Origin: Acidobacteriota bacterium
Lineage (GTDB): Bacteria > Acidobacteriota > Thermoanaerobaculia > Thermoanaerobaculales > Thermoanaerobaculaceae
Assembly: GCA_016213675.1 (NCBI GenBank)
Contig: JACQZW010000072.1
Location: 62,001 to 126,000 of the forward strand
DNA: 64,000 nucleotides
Reading direction: 5' to 3'
The position numbers and the translations under genes are program-made. Below, in pieces: positions 1-8,912 of this stretch (position 1 is its first letter; every line of letters starts with the position of its first letter). The notes beneath the pieces were generated by a model that worked only from the letters and a program-made list of their open reading frames with translations, ran no database searches and was not told the origin of the DNA.

Positions 1-780
1 GTAGAACGGCTCCTGGTGCGCGAACGAGTTGGTCAGGCGGCCGGCGCTCTGCCGGATCGTGACTTCGTAGAGATACTCCGGGCCACCAACGAACCCCGCG
101 GGCACGAGCCACGCGAGGACGAGTCCGACGGCCAGGAGCGGGCCCCAGCCGACGAAGACCGCGCGCAGCGAGGGTCGGGGTCGGAGCAGCGCCCAGGCGA
201 GGACCGCGGCGAGCACCGGCAGGGCGACGGCCACCGGGCCCTTGGTCAAGACTCCGAGGCCGATCGCCAGCCAGAACACGGTGTGGGCGCGGCGGTTCGG
301 GACGGCCGCCGTTCCGAGACCGAGAAGCTGCGCCAGCATGAGAATCGCAAGGGTGTAGAAGAAGGCGAGGAGCATGTCCATGCGGGCGCCCAGGGCGAGG
401 AACACCGCCAGGGGCGACGCCGCCAGCGCGATCCCTCCGAGCCGTCCGACCTCGTCATCGAGGCCGGTCGCGCGGGCCAGGCGGGGCATGAGCGCGAGGA
501 TGCCGAGGAAGGCGAGCACCGACGGCAGGACACCCGCCGCAGTCCACGACAGGCCGGTGAGGCGCAGCCCCCCCTCGAGCCAGATGTACAGCGGCGGCTT
601 GTGGGTGTACGGCTCGCCGTAGAGGTGGGGTACGAGCCACTGGCCGGAGGTGATCATCTCCCGGGCGACCTCCGCGTAGCGGGGCTCGTCGACCTCCCAC
701 AGATGGCGGAACGGCACGGTCAGCGCGGCGCCGAGCAGCACCGCCGCCATCGCCAACCACCACCCCTTGCGGAAATCCAC
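1..780 (-). CDS. ArnT/PMT-family glycosyltransferase, 5' part (runs off the left edge)
   Basis: The first 260 codons of an integral membrane glycosyltransferase of the ArnT/protein-O-mannosyltransferase (GT39/GT83) type, which moves sugars from polyprenyl-phosphate carriers at the periplasmic face of the inner membrane. After a first transmembrane helix comes the family loop motif VDEPRYAEVAREM, whose acidic DE pair is the expected catalytic site, followed by a THKPPLYIWLE segment and several hydrophobic helices (such as LPVLAAVLAWALL). The start is taken as GTG at 780, preceded by GGGAGG; an ATG at 750 is the alternative. It is divergent from the peptidoglycan transferase at 815. The C-terminal half lies outside the window, so the substrate cannot be judged. 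Confidence 0.8.
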   Translation of the reverse strand, partial: MDFRKGWWLAMAAVLLGAALTVPFRHLWEVDEPRYAEVAREMITSGQWLVPHLYGEPYTHKPPLYIWLEGGLRLTGLSWTAAGVLPSVLAFLGILALMPRLARATGLDDEVGRLGGIALAASPLAVFLALGARMDMLLAFFYTLAILMLAQLLGLGTAAVPNRRAHTVFWLAIGLGVLTKGPVAVALPVLAAVLAWALLRPRPSLRAVFVGWGPLLAVGLVLAWLVPAGFVGGPEYLYEVTIRQSAGRLTNSFAHQEPFY

Positions 781-802
781 TGCGCCGACCCTCCCGACCC
801 CG

Positions 803-808
803 TACAAT
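803..808 (+). promoter_or_regulatory. -10 element of mtgA, leaderless type
   Basis: TACAAT lies exactly 6 nt before the ATG at 815, placing transcription start at or next to the start codon. No good -35 hexamer is visible at 16-18 nt upstream. Confidence 0.45.
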
Positions 809-814
809 GCCTGC

Positions 815-1573
815 ATGGCCCTTGGGCGCAGGCATTATCTCATCGCCGCGGCGCTCTCCCTGCCGCTCGTGGGAGCCGCGCTGGTGGCGGCGTGGTGGTG
901 GCGACCTCCCCCGGGACTCGGCGCGTGGGGTTCCGGGGCCCCGCCCACCGGGTGGGCGACGCGAGCCCGCCAGGAGGAGGTCTGGAAGCGGGAAGGGGTC
1001 CACCGGCGGATCGAGTACGCCTACCTGCCGCTGAGCGAGATCTCCCTGGACGTGCAGCTCGCGGTCCTGGTCTCGGAGGACCTCGACTTCTTCGGCCACG
1101 GGGCGGTGGACGTCCGCGCCATCCGCGAGGCGGTCGAGGAGTGGCGGGAGGGCGGCCGGCTCCGCGGCGCCTCCACGATCAGCCAGCAACTGGCCAAGAA
1201 CCTCTACCTGTCCGGCGAGCGGACGCTCTGGCGCAAGGTCGAGGAGGCCCGGCTCGCGTGGTGGATGGAGCGGAAACTGGGAAAGCGCCGGATCCTGGAG
1301 CTCTACCTGAACATCGTGGAGTTCGGTCCCGGCGTCTACGGCGCCGAGGCCGCGGCGGCGCACTACTTTGGCACTCACGCGAGCGACCTGGATGCCGACC
1401 GGGGCGCGGCGCTCGCGGCCGCGATCCCGAGCCCGGGGCGCGACAACCCGAGCACTGGCAGCCGGCGCTGGGAGGTGCGCCGGCGGCTGATCCGCGCGCG
1501 GATCGACCGCGTCGACTGGCTCCGGGACCGCCTCGGGCGCCTCAACCGGCAGCGGGCCGACTCCCGGCCCTGA
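815..1573 (+). CDS. mtgA: Monofunctional biosynthetic peptidoglycan glycosyltransferase
   Basis: A 252-residue GT51 enzyme that polymerises lipid II into glycan strands in the periplasm. Residues 9-29 form one membrane anchor. The GT51 hallmarks are present: the catalytic Glu in SEDLDFFGHGAVD (E88), the GASTISQQLAKNLYL motif and the second essential Glu in KRRILELYLN (E162). There is no transpeptidase domain, so this is MtgA rather than a class A PBP. The frame stays open upstream to 767, but the ATG at 815 directly precedes the hydrophobic anchor and has a -10 hexamer 6 nt before it. It is divergent from the glycosyltransferase at 780 and 62 bp upstream of accA. Confidence 0.9.
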   Translation: MALGRRHYLIAAALSLPLVGAALVAAWWWRPPPGLGAWGSGAPPTGWATRARQEEVWKREGVHRRIEYAYLPLSEISLDVQLAVLVSEDLDFFGHGAVDVRAIREAVEEWREGGRLRGASTISQQLAKNLYLSGERTLWRKVEEARLAWWMERKLGKRRILELYLNIVEFGPGVYGAEAAAAHYFGTHASDLDADRGAALAAAIPSPGRDNPSTGSRRWEVRRRLIRARIDRVDWLRDRLGRLNRQRADSRP

Positions 1574-1598
1574 GCGGAGCGTCTCGACCGTCCCTGAC

Positions 1599-1627
1599 TT
1601 GCCAAGCTGCCCCGACCTGTCTAGAGT
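1599..1627 (+). promoter_or_regulatory. Sigma-70-type promoter of accA
   Basis: TTGCCA (1599-1604), a 17-nt spacer and TAGAGT (1622-1627), then 8 nt to the ATG at 1636. The predicted start of transcription is at or within 2 nt of the start codon, and no Shine-Dalgarno sequence is visible. Confidence 0.5.
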
Positions 1628-1635
1628 CGCTCGGC

Positions 1636-2583
1636 ATGGGCAGCACGCCGGTCCCACCGTTCCTGGCTCCGATCGAGGATCTCCGGCAGCGTCTCGCCGA
1701 GGCGGAGCGGGGAGGGGAGGGCCGCGCCGAGATCGCACGGCTCCGCACCCAGCTCGACGACGAGGCGCGCCGGCTCACGGCCGACCTGACGCCGTGGCAG
1801 CGTTGCCTGCTGGCCCGGCACTTCGAGCGCCCCCACACCCTCGATTACGTCCGCGGGCTCTTCACCGACTGGGTCGAGGTCCACGGCGACCGCTGCTTCG
1901 GTGATGACCCGGCCATCGTCGCCGGGCTGGCCCGCCTCGACGGCGAGAGCGTCGCCATCGTCGGTCACCAGAAGGGCCGCGACACCCGGGAACGGCTGTA
2001 TCGGAACTTCGGGCAGCCGCGCCCCGAGGGCTACCGCAAGGCGTTGCGGGTGATGCACATGGCCGAGAAGTTCGGCCGGCCGGTGATCAGCTTCGTCGAC
2101 ACTCCCGGGGCCTATCCCGGGCTGGACGCAGAGGAGCGCGGCCAGGCCGAGGCGATCGCCCGGAACCTGCGCGAGATGGCCGCCCTCGAGGTGCCCATCG
2201 TCGTCGTGGTGACCGGGGAGGGAGGGTCCGGCGGGGCCCTCGCCGTCGGCGTCGGCGACCGGATCCTGATGATGGAGCATGCCGTCTACTCGGTGATCTC
2301 TCCCGAGGGTTGCGCCGCGATCTTGTGGAAGGACCAGTCCGAGGTGCAACGTGCGGCCGCGGCGCTTCGTCTCACCTCCAACGACCTGCTCCGCCTCGGG
2401 ATCATCGACGAGATCCTGCCCGAGCCGCTGGGTGGAGCACACATGGATCCGGCCCTGGCGATCCGCACGGTAGGCGGCGCGCTGCGCAAGGCGCTCTCGG
2501 GGCTGCGCAGGCTCAAGCGCACCGACCTCCCGCGCCGCCGGTTCGCCAAGTTCCGGGCGATGGGGTACTTCTCGGAACGGTGA
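1636..2583 (+). CDS. accA: Acetyl-CoA carboxylase carboxyltransferase subunit alpha
   Basis: A 315-residue alpha subunit of the carboxyltransferase half of acetyl-CoA carboxylase, which makes malonyl-CoA for fatty acid synthesis together with AccD (not in this window). The family signatures are clear: LTPWQRCLLARHFERPHTLD near the N-terminus, the crotonase-fold segment VISFVDTPGAYPGLDAEERG, and GEGGSGGALAVGVGD followed by YSVISPEGCAAILWKD. Length matches the bacterial family (about 310-320). The same frame has no stop back to position 16, but AccA homology begins at the ATG at 1636. Its stop overlaps the GTG start of the next gene, which implies translational coupling to LPS transport. Confidence 0.95.
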   Translation: MGSTPVPPFLAPIEDLRQRLAEAERGGEGRAEIARLRTQLDDEARRLTADLTPWQRCLLARHFERPHTLDYVRGLFTDWVEVHGDRCFGDDPAIVAGLARLDGESVAIVGHQKGRDTRERLYRNFGQPRPEGYRKALRVMHMAEKFGRPVISFVDTPGAYPGLDAEERGQAEAIARNLREMAALEVPIVVVVTGEGGSGGALAVGVGDRILMMEHAVYSVISPEGCAAILWKDQSEVQRAAAALRLTSNDLLRLGIIDEILPEPLGGAHMDPALAIRTVGGALRKALSGLRRLKRTDLPRRRFAKFRAMGYFSER

Positions 2584-4589
2584 CCGCAACGGGTCGCTTC
2601 CTCCGTCGTTTTTCGGCCCTGCTCCTCATCGCCTGGGTCGGCGCCCTCGTCGGCCTCTTCGTTCGCGGCCAGTTCCAACGCGGAGCGGGCGTCACGCCGG
2701 CAGGCGAGCGGGCCGGGGACGAGGAGGAGGATGGCGACCCGCCGATCCGCGTCCACCAGGGGTTCGTCTACGCGGACACGCTCGGAATCGAGCCGAACTT
2801 TCGGATCGCCACGCGCGAGACCGTGCAGTTCGCCTCGGGCTGGTACGAGCTTCGCGACATCGAAGTGTCGATGTACCACCGCGGCGAGGTCGCGTACGGC
2901 CTGGTCGCCGAGAAGGCGCGGTTCAACCAGAAGCTGAGGGAAGCCCACGCGACAGGCGGGGCGCAGGTCTCCCTCGGTGCCGGCGTGGTCGTCAGGGCCG
3001 ACGGGTTCGTCTTCCGCGGCGGGGAGCGCGTGCTGGAGAGCACCGGGCCGGTGACGTTCGCCGGTGCGGGATGGGGAGGCGTGGGCGGCGGGATGCGCTG
3101 CACTCTGGCCGACAACCACGTGGAGATCGTCGGCGGTCTCTCGCTGTCGGTGCGTGACGAGGGCGCCGGCGAGCCTTCCCTCGTGTTGCTGGCACCGATC
3201 GCCCACTACAGCCGTGGGGAGTCGGTCGTGACGGTCCCGGCCGGGCTGACCGTGCTGCGCGGCGGCCTGCGTCTGCGCGGAGCGGGCGCCGCGGTGCACA
3301 TCGACGAGAACGCCTCCTCGCTCGTCAGGGCGGCGCTGAACGGGCCCGTCCACGTGGATGGACCGCTCGAAGGTGGCGGCGAGGTCGAGGCCTCGGCGGG
3401 CGACACCAAGATCGAGCCCCTGGGCGGTGGGCGATACCGGGTCACCGCCGAGGCCGCGCCGCTCCTCGGCTGGGTGCAGATGCGGTGGCGCGAGGTCGGC
3501 GGAGGATGGAAGGAAGCGTCTGCGTGGCGCCTGGCCGGCGAGGGCAGCGAGACGGCGTGGGAGTGGATGGAAGGGCAGGGGAGGGCGTGCGCGCTCGACC
3601 TGCCGCTCCGGGAGGACCCATCGCTCCTGGAGTCGGACCGACTCCGGGTGGAGTTCTCGGCAGGTCGCCCGCACACCGCGGTCGCGACCGGGGCGGTCGA
3701 GATCACCAGCGGCCGGCGTCGGGCCTCGGGCGAGACCCTCGAGACGTCGGTCAGCGGCGGCACCTTCGCGCTGACTCCGGCGCCGGGCGAACGGGTCGTA
3801 CTGTCGGCGCCTGAGGGCGAGGCACGCTGCGACCGGCTCGATGGCGATCGGGTCCGCGGCGCGACCGCCCGGGGACAGGTGGTGGGGCAACTCCGCGAGG
3901 GTGCTCCGACCGGCACCGCCGACACGCCGGTCAACTTCGCCGCCCGGAGCGCATCGATGGATGCCTCCGGAACCCGGATCGTCCTCGACGGCGAGGCCCG
4001 CCTGTGGCAGGCCGAGCGCCTCATGCGGGCGGATCGCCTGGAGTACCTGCGCGCCGGCGAGCAGGTCTCCGGCCGGGGGCAGGTGCTGACTACGGCCCGG
4101 CAGCAGGACAAGAACGGCGAGGGCGCCGAGGTCCGCATCCGTTCCCGGGCGTTCGACTTCAGCCGGGCGACCAACGTCGCCGTCTACGAGGGCGACGTCG
4201 TGCTGGAGGATCCCCGGGCCGAGTCGACGTGCCAGCGGCTGGTCGCCAGCCTCGGTCGAAACGGCGAGGTCCTCCTCGCCATGCTCGAAGGTGGAGTCGT
4301 CATCAAGGAACGGGGGAATGCCAGGTCGCTGCAAGGTCAGCGAGCCAGACTCTCGCCGCCCGATGACGTCTTCGAGATCTGGGGCAGCCCGGTCCTGGCC
4401 CAGGAGCCGTCGGGCAACCAGATCAAGGGCGAGCACCTGCGCTGGCTGCGCGGCACCGACAGCATCGAGATCGTGGGAGGTACCGACAAACCTACGGAGA
4501 CGCTCTACCATCCCGACAAGCCGATCGCGACCCGTGGCCCGGCCGGCACCGGGCGGCCGCGGGGACCGTCGGAGGGGAGGCGACCATAG
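2580..4589 (+). CDS. LptC-LptA (OstA-like) fusion protein for LPS transport
   Basis: A 669-residue protein whose order of parts matches an LptC followed by an LptA. Residues 9-27 form one inner-membrane anchor and residues of roughly 50-190 look like the LptC beta-jellyroll. A middle part of about 200-450 I cannot assign. The last 200 or so residues are OstA/LptA-like, with repeated short beta strands ([34 protein letters not shown]). LptC and LptA form the periplasmic bridge that carries LPS from LptB2FG to the outer membrane. The start is GTG at 2580, overlapping the accA stop (GTGA). The next gene is lptB, which fits the job. Separate LptC and LptA are each about 180 residues, so the fusion and its large insert are unusual. 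Confidence 0.75.
   Translation: MTATGRFLRRFSALLLIAWVGALVGLFVRGQFQRGAGVTPAGERAGDEEEDGDPPIRVHQGFVYADTLGIEPNFRIATRETVQFASGWYELRDIEVSMYHRGEVAYGLVAEKARFNQKLREAHATGGAQVSLGAGVVVRADGFVFRGGERVLESTGPVTFAGAGWGGVGGGMRCTLADNHVEIVGGLSLSVRDEGAGEPSLVLLAPIAHYSRGESVVTVPAGLTVLRGGLRLRGAGAAVHIDENASSLVRAALNGPVHVDGPLEGGGEVEASAGDTKIEPLGGGRYRVTAEAAPLLGWVQMRWREVGGGWKEASAWRLAGEGSETAWEWMEGQGRACALDLPLREDPSLLESDRLRVEFSAGRPHTAVATGAVEITSGRRRASGETLETSVSGGTFALTPAPGERVVLSAPEGEARCDRLDGDRVRGATARGQVVGQLREGAPTGTADTPVNFAARSASMDASGTRIVLDGEARLWQAERLMRADRLEYLRAGEQVSGRGQVLTTARQQDKNGEGAEVRIRSRAFDFSRATNVAVYEGDVVLEDPRAESTCQRLVASLGRNGEVLLAMLEGGVVIKERGNARSLQGQRARLSPPDDVFEIWGSPVLAQEPSGNQIKGEHLRWLRGTDSIEIVGGTDKPTETLYHPDKPIATRGPAGTGRPRGPSEGRRP
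4571..4588 (+). promoter_or_regulatory. Ribosome binding site plus ATA start codon of lptB
   Basis: GGAGGGGAGG (4571-4580) lies 5 nt before an in-frame ATA (4586-4588) whose last two bases overlap the upstream TAG stop. No ATG, GTG or TTG lies in frame between this site and the conserved LptB N-terminus, nor for at least 80 nt upstream. Confidence 0.5.
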
Positions 4590-5320
4590 CCGCTGAAAGT
4601 CTGCGTCTCGAAGCGCGCGAGCTGGTCAAGCGCTACAACAAGCGAACCGTCGTCGACGGCGTCTCGCTCGATCTCCACACCGGCGAGGTCGTCGGCCTCC
4701 TCGGTCCGAACGGGGCCGGCAAGACCACGTGCTTCTACATGCTCGTCGGGCTCGTCCAGCCGGACGGGGGCAGCGTCCTGATCAGAGACCGGGACGTCAC
4801 CGAGCTCCCCATGTACCGGCGAGCCCGTCTCGGTGTCTCGTACCTCCCGCAGGAGGCATCCGTGTTTCGCCGGCTCACCGTCGAGGAGAACCTCTACGGC
4901 GTGCTCGAGCTCCTCGGAGTTCCCTGGGAGGAAGGCGACGCGCGGGTGAGAGACCTGCTCGAGGAGTTCGGGCTCGAGAGACTGCGCCGGCAGCGGGCCG
5001 ACACGCTGTCGGGGGGTGAGCGCCGCCGGCTCGAGATCGCCCGCGCCCTCGTCACCCAGCCGAGCTTCCTGCTGCTCGACGAGCCGTTCGCGGGGATCGA
5101 CCCGATCACCGTGCTTGACATCCAGCGGCTGATCCGTCACTTGCGCAAGCAGGGCTACGGCATCCTGATCACCGATCACAACGTTCGGGACACCTTGAAA
5201 ATCACCGATAGAGCCTCTATTATCAAGGACGGCAAGGTTTTTGCATCCGGGAAGCCGGCCTCGCTTGCAGTCGATCCGCTGGTGCGGCAGGTATACCTCG
5301 GGGAGGAGTTCCAGCTCTAG
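4586..5320 (+). CDS. lptB: LPS export ABC transporter ATP-binding protein
   Basis: A 244-residue ABC ATPase that powers LPS extraction by the LptFG permease. Walker A is GPNGAGKTT (about residues 40-48), the signature is [15 protein letters not shown] and Walker B is [12 protein letters not shown], followed by a switch histidine in [10 protein letters not shown]. The ending, [11 protein letters not shown], is typical of LptB. Homology begins right after position 4586, where the only plausible start is ATA with a strong Shine-Dalgarno; the first conventional ATG in frame is 4739, inside the Walker A region, and would delete the P-loop. It sits between lptCA and rpoN, the standard proteobacterial order. 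Gene identity is very sure, the start codon less so. Confidence 0.9.
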   Translation: MAAESLRLEARELVKRYNKRTVVDGVSLDLHTGEVVGLLGPNGAGKTTCFYMLVGLVQPDGGSVLIRDRDVTELPMYRRARLGVSYLPQEASVFRRLTVEENLYGVLELLGVPWEEGDARVRDLLEEFGLERLRRQRADTLSGGERRRLEIARALVTQPSFLLLDEPFAGIDPITVLDIQRLIRHLRKQGYGILITDHNVRDTLKITDRASIIKDGKVFASGKPASLAVDPLVRQVYLGEEFQL

Positions 5321-5323
5321 ACC

Positions 5324-6850
5324 ATGGCCCTCGAACAGAAGCTGCACCTCAAGCTGGCGCAGAAGCTGGTCATGACGCCGACGCTGCAGCAGGCCATCAA
5401 GCTGCTGCAACTTTCGCGCCTTGAGCTCGAGCAGGCGCTGAGCCAGGAGCTCCAGGTCAACCCGGTGCTGGAGCTCTCGGAGGACCCTCCTGCCGACGAC
5501 GACGTCGCGGTCCCCGAGGAGGATGGCGACGAGGTTGGCCTGTCGGCCCCATCGCCCGACGACGGTGACCTCCCTGTCCCGGCCGAAGCTGCGGCGGAGG
5601 GCGGCGACGCCGAGCCCGCGGTGGGCGAGACCGCGTCCGAGGCGTCTTACGGTGAGGTCGAGCTCGAGGCCCTCTTCGCCAACTACCTTCACGATACTGC
5701 GCGGGCCGCGGCGACCTGGGAGGACGAGGATGAACCGCCCCTGGAGAACTCGCCGGCCCCTGAAGCCAGCATGTTCGACTCCCTGGTCGAGCAGCTTCAC
5801 CTGGACGAGTCGCCGATCGAGCTCCGACTGGCCTGCGAGTACGTGATCGGCAACCTCGACCCTGACGGCTACTTGCGGACCAGCAACGAGGATCTCGCCG
5901 CCCAACTCGGGGTGGACACGGAGACAATCGAGCTCGCGGTGGCCGCGGTCCAGCGGCTCGATCCTCCCGGGATCGCGGCCCGGACGGTCAGCGAGTGCCT
6001 GACGCTTCAGCTCGACCGCTACATCTGGCCGGTGGATCCGGACGCGCTCCGGCTCACCCGCCGGCTGGTCGTCGAGGCCTTCGACGACCTGCTCCACCAG
6101 CGCTGGGAGCGGATCACCCAGCGCTACGGCATCGACCGGGAGACGATCCGCCAGGTGCTCGAGGTCGTGCGCCGGCTCAACCCGCGCCCGGGATCGCAAC
6201 TCGGGCCGAACGACAACCCGGCGGTCGAGCCGGACGTGGTGGTGACCAAGGTCGCCGGCGTTTGGCGCGTCTCGCTCAACGACGAGGGGTTCCCGCGCCT
6301 GCGCCTGTCGGGCCAGTACGTACGCCTCCTGCAGAGCCGGACGATGGACAGCGAGACCAACGGGTACCTGCGCGAGCGCATGCGCGCGGCGCTGTGGTTC
6401 CTCCGCTCGGTCGAGCAGCGTCAGAGCACGATCATGAAGGTCTCCGAGGCCATCGTCAGGCGGCAGGAGGAGTTCCTCGAGCGGGGCCTTTCGCACCTGC
6501 GGCCGCTCGTGCTGCGGGACATCGCCGACGACATCGGGATGCACGAGTCGACGGTCAGCCGCGTCGTGGCGAACAAGTACATGGCCACCCCCCGCGGGGT
6601 CTACCCGCTCAAGTTCTTCTTCCACTCCTCGATCTCGCACGCGGTGCAGGGGGACATCTCGTCGCTGGTGGTCAAGGAGCGGATCAGGGCGTTGATCGCA
6701 GAGGAAGAGCCGCGACGCCCGTTGTCGGACGCGCGGGTCGCGCGCCAGCTCAACCGGTTGGGGATCCGGATCGCCCGGCGGACCGTTGCCAAGTACCGCG
6801 AGGAGCTCGGCATCCCGTCCTCCGAGCAGCGGAGGAGGGTCTTGCGCTAG
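5324..6850 (+). CDS. rpoN: RNA polymerase sigma-54 factor
   Basis: A 508-residue sigma-54 that directs RNA polymerase to -24/-12 promoters in an activator-dependent way. Region I is present at the N-terminus (MTPTLQQAIKLLQLS), then an acidic linker (residues 50-145), the core-binding domain, a helix-turn-helix (ESTVSRVVANKYM) and the RpoN box RRTVAKYREELGIP near the C-terminus. Length is normal. It starts 3 nt after the lptB stop, so it is cotranscribed with LPS export genes, and is followed by hpf and ptsN as in proteobacteria. Confidence 0.97.
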   Translation: MALEQKLHLKLAQKLVMTPTLQQAIKLLQLSRLELEQALSQELQVNPVLELSEDPPADDDVAVPEEDGDEVGLSAPSPDDGDLPVPAEAAAEGGDAEPAVGETASEASYGEVELEALFANYLHDTARAAATWEDEDEPPLENSPAPEASMFDSLVEQLHLDESPIELRLACEYVIGNLDPDGYLRTSNEDLAAQLGVDTETIELAVAAVQRLDPPGIAARTVSECLTLQLDRYIWPVDPDALRLTRRLVVEAFDDLLHQRWERITQRYGIDRETIRQVLEVVRRLNPRPGSQLGPNDNPAVEPDVVVTKVAGVWRVSLNDEGFPRLRLSGQYVRLLQSRTMDSETNGYLRERMRAALWFLRSVEQRQSTIMKVSEAIVRRQEEFLERGLSHLRPLVLRDIADDIGMHESTVSRVVANKYMATPRGVYPLKFFFHSSISHAVQGDISSLVVKERIRALIAEEEPRRPLSDARVARQLNRLGIRIARRTVAKYREELGIPSSEQRRRVLR

Positions 6851-6923
6851 GTGGGATCAGCCGGGCGTTCGATAGTAGAATAGAGGCGCAGAAGGGCTGA
6901 CGAACCGGGAACAGGGGGACTTG

Positions 6924-7469
6924 ATGGAACTCGAATTCATCGTCCGCAACATCGAGGTGTCCGAGCAACAGCGAGCACTTGCGCGCAAGAAGCTCGCCCG
7001 CCTGGCGAAGTACTTCAACGCCATCATCGAGAGCCGCCTGACCGTGACGCAGGAGAAGCACCGCGTCCTGGTCGAGGCCTTCATCCGGGGCAAGGACTTC
7101 GAGGTGGCGGCGAAATCGGAGACCGCGGAGTGGACGACGTCGTTGCAGGGAGCGGTGGAGAAGCTCGAGCAGCAGGCGCGCAAGCTGAAGCAGAAGCTGA
7201 CCCGTCCGCGCAGGCAGGGCAAGGCGGCCGTCAGCGCGCCGAGCTGGGAAGTCGCAGTGGTCGAGCGCGAGTCCGTCCGGCGTGGGACTCCCAAGGTTGT
7301 GGAGAGCCGCATCGTGCCGGTGATCCCGATGACGGTCGACGAGGCGGCCCTGCAGTTGGAGGCCTCCACCGACGACTTCATCGTGTTCCGCGAGGCCGAG
7401 TCGGATCGGATCAACGTCCTCTACAGGCGACGCGACAACACCTACGGCCTGGTCACCCCGGAATTCTAG
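6924..7469 (+). CDS. hpf: Ribosome hibernation promoting factor, long form
   Basis: A 181-residue long HPF that binds the 30S decoding region and dimerises 70S ribosomes into 100S particles in slow growth. Residues 1-100 are the S30AE domain; residues from about 125 on are the C-terminal dimerisation domain, seen in PMTVDEAALQLEA and INVLYRRRDNTYGLVTPEF. ATG at 6924 was chosen over the adjacent TTG at 6921 because AGGGGG lies at a proper distance. A TAGAAT hexamer at 6876-6881 could give this gene a promoter of its own after rpoN. Confidence 0.93.
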   Translation: MELEFIVRNIEVSEQQRALARKKLARLAKYFNAIIESRLTVTQEKHRVLVEAFIRGKDFEVAAKSETAEWTTSLQGAVEKLEQQARKLKQKLTRPRRQGKAAVSAPSWEVAVVERESVRRGTPKVVESRIVPVIPMTVDEAALQLEASTDDFIVFREAESDRINVLYRRRDNTYGLVTPEF

Positions 7470-7485
7470 GAGAGGCGCGCGTCAA

Positions 7486-7947
7486 TTGAAGCTCAGCTTG
7501 CTGCTCCACCCGGAGCATGTATTCCTCGACATCCCGGCCCACACCCGCGAAGAGGTGCTGGTCTACGTGGCGCAGCACCTCGAGCAGTCGGGAACCGTCA
7601 AGCGGGCACAAGACCTCGTCGACCTGCTCCTCGACCGTGAGCGCCTGGGAGCCACCGTAGTCGGCGACGAGACCGCGATCCCACACTGTAAGGTCCCGGG
7701 TTTGAAAAACATCGTCGCCGCCTTCGCGCGCACCCCGGAGTCGGTGTCGTTCGGGTCCGGCGAGGGCGACCGGGCTCGCCTCTTCTTCTTCGTCCTCTCG
7801 CCGCGGGAGCAGCCGGCTGCCCACCTCCAGGTCCTCGCCAACATCGCCCGGCTGCTGCGCAACCCGCAGGCAAGGAAGCACTGTCTGGAGGAGCGATCGG
7901 CAGACGAGCTGGTCGCCGCCCTGGCGCGGTTCGAGGCGGCATCGTGA
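7486..7947 (+). CDS. ptsN: PTS IIA-like nitrogen regulatory protein
   Basis: A 153-residue fructose/mannitol-type EIIA domain that accepts phosphate from an HPr-like protein. The phospho-accepting histidine is in TAIPHCKV (H67), with the family motif LLLDRERLGATVVGDETAIP just before it. It lacks fused EIIB or EIIC domains, and no EIIBC gene is nearby, so a regulatory (PtsN/EIIA-Ntr) role is inferred rather than sugar uptake. The start is TTG at 7486, 16 nt after the hpf stop. Its stop overlaps the hprK GTG. Confidence 0.9.
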   Translation: MKLSLLLHPEHVFLDIPAHTREEVLVYVAQHLEQSGTVKRAQDLVDLLLDRERLGATVVGDETAIPHCKVPGLKNIVAAFARTPESVSFGSGEGDRARLFFFVLSPREQPAAHLQVLANIARLLRNPQARKHCLEERSADELVAALARFEAAS

Positions 7948-8894
7948 TCTCCAAGGGCGGCCCCGTCACCACGGAGCTCGTCCTCAAGGACCCCAGACTG
8001 GCGGGACTCCGGCTCGAGCTGGTGGCCGGTCAGGCAGGTCTGTCGAGCATCCTCCTGAATCCACGGCTGCAGAAGCCGGGGCTCGCGCTGGCCGGGTACC
8101 TCGAGTACGTCAAGGAGGGTCGGGTCCAGGTGATCGGCGCGAGCGAGAGCGAGTTCCTCACCACGCTCGCCGAGGACGTCGTGGAGGAGCGTGTCAACGC
8201 GCTCGTCGCGTTGCGGCCCCCGCTCCTGGTCATCACGAAGGGGATGCGGCGGACCGCCGGGATGTTCACGGCTGCCTGCGAGCTCCATGGGGTTGCCCTG
8301 GCCGTCAGCGAGGCGACCACCTCGGTGGTCATCGAGCGGCTCTCGTCGACGCTCGAGTTCCTCCTGGCCCCGCGCGAGATTCGCCACGGCGACCTGTTGG
8401 ACATCTTCGCGATCGGCGTCCTGATCCTCGGCGAGTCCGGCTCGGGAAAGAGCGAGTGCGCCCTCGAGCTCGTGCATCGCGGGCACCGGCTCGTGGCCGA
8501 CGACATCGTCGAGATCTACCGGGTCCGCGGCGAGGACCTCGTCGGGCAGGCTCCCGAGGAGGTGCGCGGCCTGATGGAAGTCCGCGGCCTCGGCCTGATC
8601 TCCATCGAGCAGCTCTTCGGCGTCGTCTCCGTTCGCGACAACAAGCCGATCGACCTGGTCATCAAGCTGGTGTCGGAGAACACCGTGCACCTCGATCGCC
8701 TCGGGTTGGCCGAGTCCAGCGAGGAGATCCTCGGGCTGGTCAGACCCTGTTTGACGGTCCCGGTCGCGCCCGGCCGCAGCCTGTCCCTCCTCGTCGAGTG
8801 CGCGGCGCGCAAGTACCTCCTGTCGCAGCGGGGGGTCCCCGACGCGGCGCGCGAGTACCTCCTGCGTCACGACCGCCGGCTCGAACGACCGTGA
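7944..8894 (+). CDS. hprK: HPr kinase/phosphorylase
   Basis: A 316-residue bifunctional enzyme that phosphorylates Ser46 of HPr using ATP and removes that phosphate. The C-terminal catalytic domain shows the P-loop GESGSGKSECALELV (from about residue 163) followed by RGHRLVADDIVE and the second HprK signature EVRGLGLISIEQLFG. The N-terminal 130 residues form the regulatory domain. Length matches the family (310-330). The GTG start overlaps the ptsN stop. Its substrate HPr is encoded 1.4 kb downstream and keeps Ser46, so the pair is probably functional. Confidence 0.95.
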   Translation: MISKGGPVTTELVLKDPRLAGLRLELVAGQAGLSSILLNPRLQKPGLALAGYLEYVKEGRVQVIGASESEFLTTLAEDVVEERVNALVALRPPLLVITKGMRRTAGMFTAACELHGVALAVSEATTSVVIERLSSTLEFLLAPREIRHGDLLDIFAIGVLILGESGSGKSECALELVHRGHRLVADDIVEIYRVRGEDLVGQAPEEVRGLMEVRGLGLISIEQLFGVVSVRDNKPIDLVIKLVSENTVHLDRLGLAESSEEILGLVRPCLTVPVAPGRSLSLLVECAARKYLLSQRGVPDAAREYLLRHDRRLERP

Positions 8895-8912
8895 ACCGGG
8901 CGGGGGCACATC

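Noticed and set aside
16-1635. Long open extension in front of accA
   Set aside because: It runs through mtgA and the upstream glycosyltransferase on the other strand; AccA homology starts at 1636, which also has a promoter directly before it.
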